Shown here in pieces: positions 63,397 to 64,000 of a stretch of 64,000 bases of DNA. Origin of the DNA: Ilex aquifolium. Taxonomy: Eukaryota > Streptophyta > Magnoliopsida > Aquifoliales > Aquifoliaceae. The notes under the pieces were generated by a model, which had not been told where the DNA came from, searched no databases, and worked only from the letters and a program-made list of their open reading frames with translations. Each line of letters opens with the position of its first letter. The stretch's first letter is position 1. The stretch covers positions 34,149,780-34,213,779 of the forward strand of contig OX637401.1 in assembly GCA_951799425.1 (NCBI GenBank). The letters run 5' to 3'. Position numbers and translations under genes: made by a program.

Positions 63397-64000
63397 ATGT
63401 CCGATATACTATTTCATTTTAAAGGAGGACTACTTATTACACCAAACTTGCGTTACAATAGAGCCCATGCTAGAGGATTTTTCATGACTTTTGATGTGAA
63501 TAAAATGGTTAGGGATTCAAGAATTCTTTACAATGCATCAAGAATCATCTTAATCAGAGACCGGAGTAAAAAGTTATGTCAGAAATACTAAAGAATGGGA
63601 AATTACTTTTTTTTCCTTGTGGAGGGGAATGGCCAACTATACCAAACTTCCATCACCATTTCGAACTTGTTAGAAGATGAATCACCAATTTTGATCCGAA
63701 TATATTGGTTAGGGTTTCAAGTTCTCTTTACAATGCCGCAAGAGTTAGCTCAATCCGGGTTGGGGAGAAAAAGTTATGTCCGATATACTATTTCATTTTA
63801 AAGGAGGACTACTTATTACACCAAACTTGCGTTACAATAGAGCCCTTGCTAGAGGATTTTTCATGACTTTTGATGTGAATAAAAAGGTTAGGGATTCAAG
63901 AATTCTTTACAATGCATCAAGAATCGTCTTAATCAGAGACCGGAGTAAAAAGTTATGTCAGAAATACTAAAGAATGGGAAATTACTTTTTTTTCCTAGTG
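63397..64000 (+). repeat. Start of a segment repeated from 51269-51872
   Basis: From 63443 to the window end the sequence follows 51315-51872 at a distance of 12128 bp = 32 units, including the rare TTTTCCTTGTGG (near 63615), GGGTTGGGGAG (near 63758), GAGCCCTTGCTAG and GAATAAAAAGG (near 63880). At 63402 it still has the C of the 12-unit family (GTCCGAT), where 51274 has T. The join between the two histories therefore lies between 63402 and 63443. Confidence 0.8.

Larger units (their letters stand above)
1..64000 (+). repeat. 379-bp satellite DNA tandem array
   Basis: The whole window is one head-to-tail array with period 379 bp; the same landmarks (GTTATGTCCG, TAAAGGAGGAC, GATTCAAGAATTC, GACCGGAGTAAA) recur every 379 bases from end to end. 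About 169 units are present and no inverted unit, transposon or unique segment interrupts them. Neighbouring units differ by a limited set of recurring substitutions, so they fall into variant classes arranged as higher-order repeats. Hand-counted G+C of a consensus unit is 134/379. The array runs off both ends, so its full size is unknown. By organisation it is eukaryotic satellite heterochromatin, with plant centromeric, pericentromeric or subtelomeric DNA the best guess. I do not recognise a named family. The strand is arbitrary and follows the given orientation. Confidence 0.98.

Noticed and set aside
1-64000. CRISPR array or other spaced-repeat system
   Set aside because: Repeats are contiguous 379-bp units with no unique spacers, no leader and no cas-like genes.
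1-64000. Assignment to a named plant satellite family or species
   Set aside because: Unit lengths near 370-385 bp are known in several plants, but I cannot match this sequence to any from memory. A search against plant satellite databases would decide; without it, naming one would be a guess.

Overview
The window is a single, uninterrupted tandem array of satellite DNA. I see no gene, RNA gene, transposon, CRISPR array or unique sequence. The repeat unit is 379 bp (about 35% G+C by hand count of a consensus), always head to tail and in one orientation. With the phase set on the ATGTC that closes one half of the unit, 168 complete units run from 105 to 63775, with partial units at both ends. 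The total is 168 x 379 minus 1 bp, and five small indels (near 39404, 40694, 47887, 48987 and 49746) account for it.

The 379-bp unit is an old dimer. A half B of 179 bp (e.g. 489-667) and a half A of 200 bp (e.g. 668-867) both end in AAAAAGTTATGT(C/A). Their last 111 bases align without a gap at 82/111 identities (hand count), and the gapless alignment extends to about 139 bases. The ancestral monomer was therefore about 180 bp, close to nucleosome-repeat length.

The architecture points to a eukaryotic nuclear genome, most plausibly a plant centromeric, pericentromeric or subtelomeric satellite. That is inferred from unit length, A+T richness and organisation. I do not recognise the sequence as a named family, so species and chromosomal position remain open.

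Layout, by blocks sharing private variants. About 105-2307: two copies of a 3-unit (1137 bp) block. About 1175-7177: two copies of an 8-unit (3032 bp) block. 6169-13748: a 7-unit (2653 bp) higher-order repeat twice, then a 6-unit derivative. 13749-20570: blocks of 3 to 4 units. 20571-26634: irregular 6-, 1- and 4-unit duplications. 25119-40658: an 11-unit (4169 bp) higher-order repeat in three full copies, plus one copy that lost three units. 40659-46721: 5/6-unit blocks. 46722-51268: degraded derivatives with a 2-unit (759 bp) duplication. 51269-54300: mixed units. 54301-63396: a 12-unit (4548 bp) higher-order repeat in two almost identical copies. 63397-64000: the start of a segment also found at 51269-51872, 32 units upstream.

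Nothing here works as a gene set. The many 62-68 codon open frames, and the few of 88-134 codons, are by-products of repeating a sequence with few stops. They overlap in different frames, the unit length is not a multiple of three, and many copies carry stops. The content of interest is the recombination history: higher-order repeats of changing size, deletion derivatives with junctions mapped to tens of bases, recombinant units, and duplications nested inside larger duplications.
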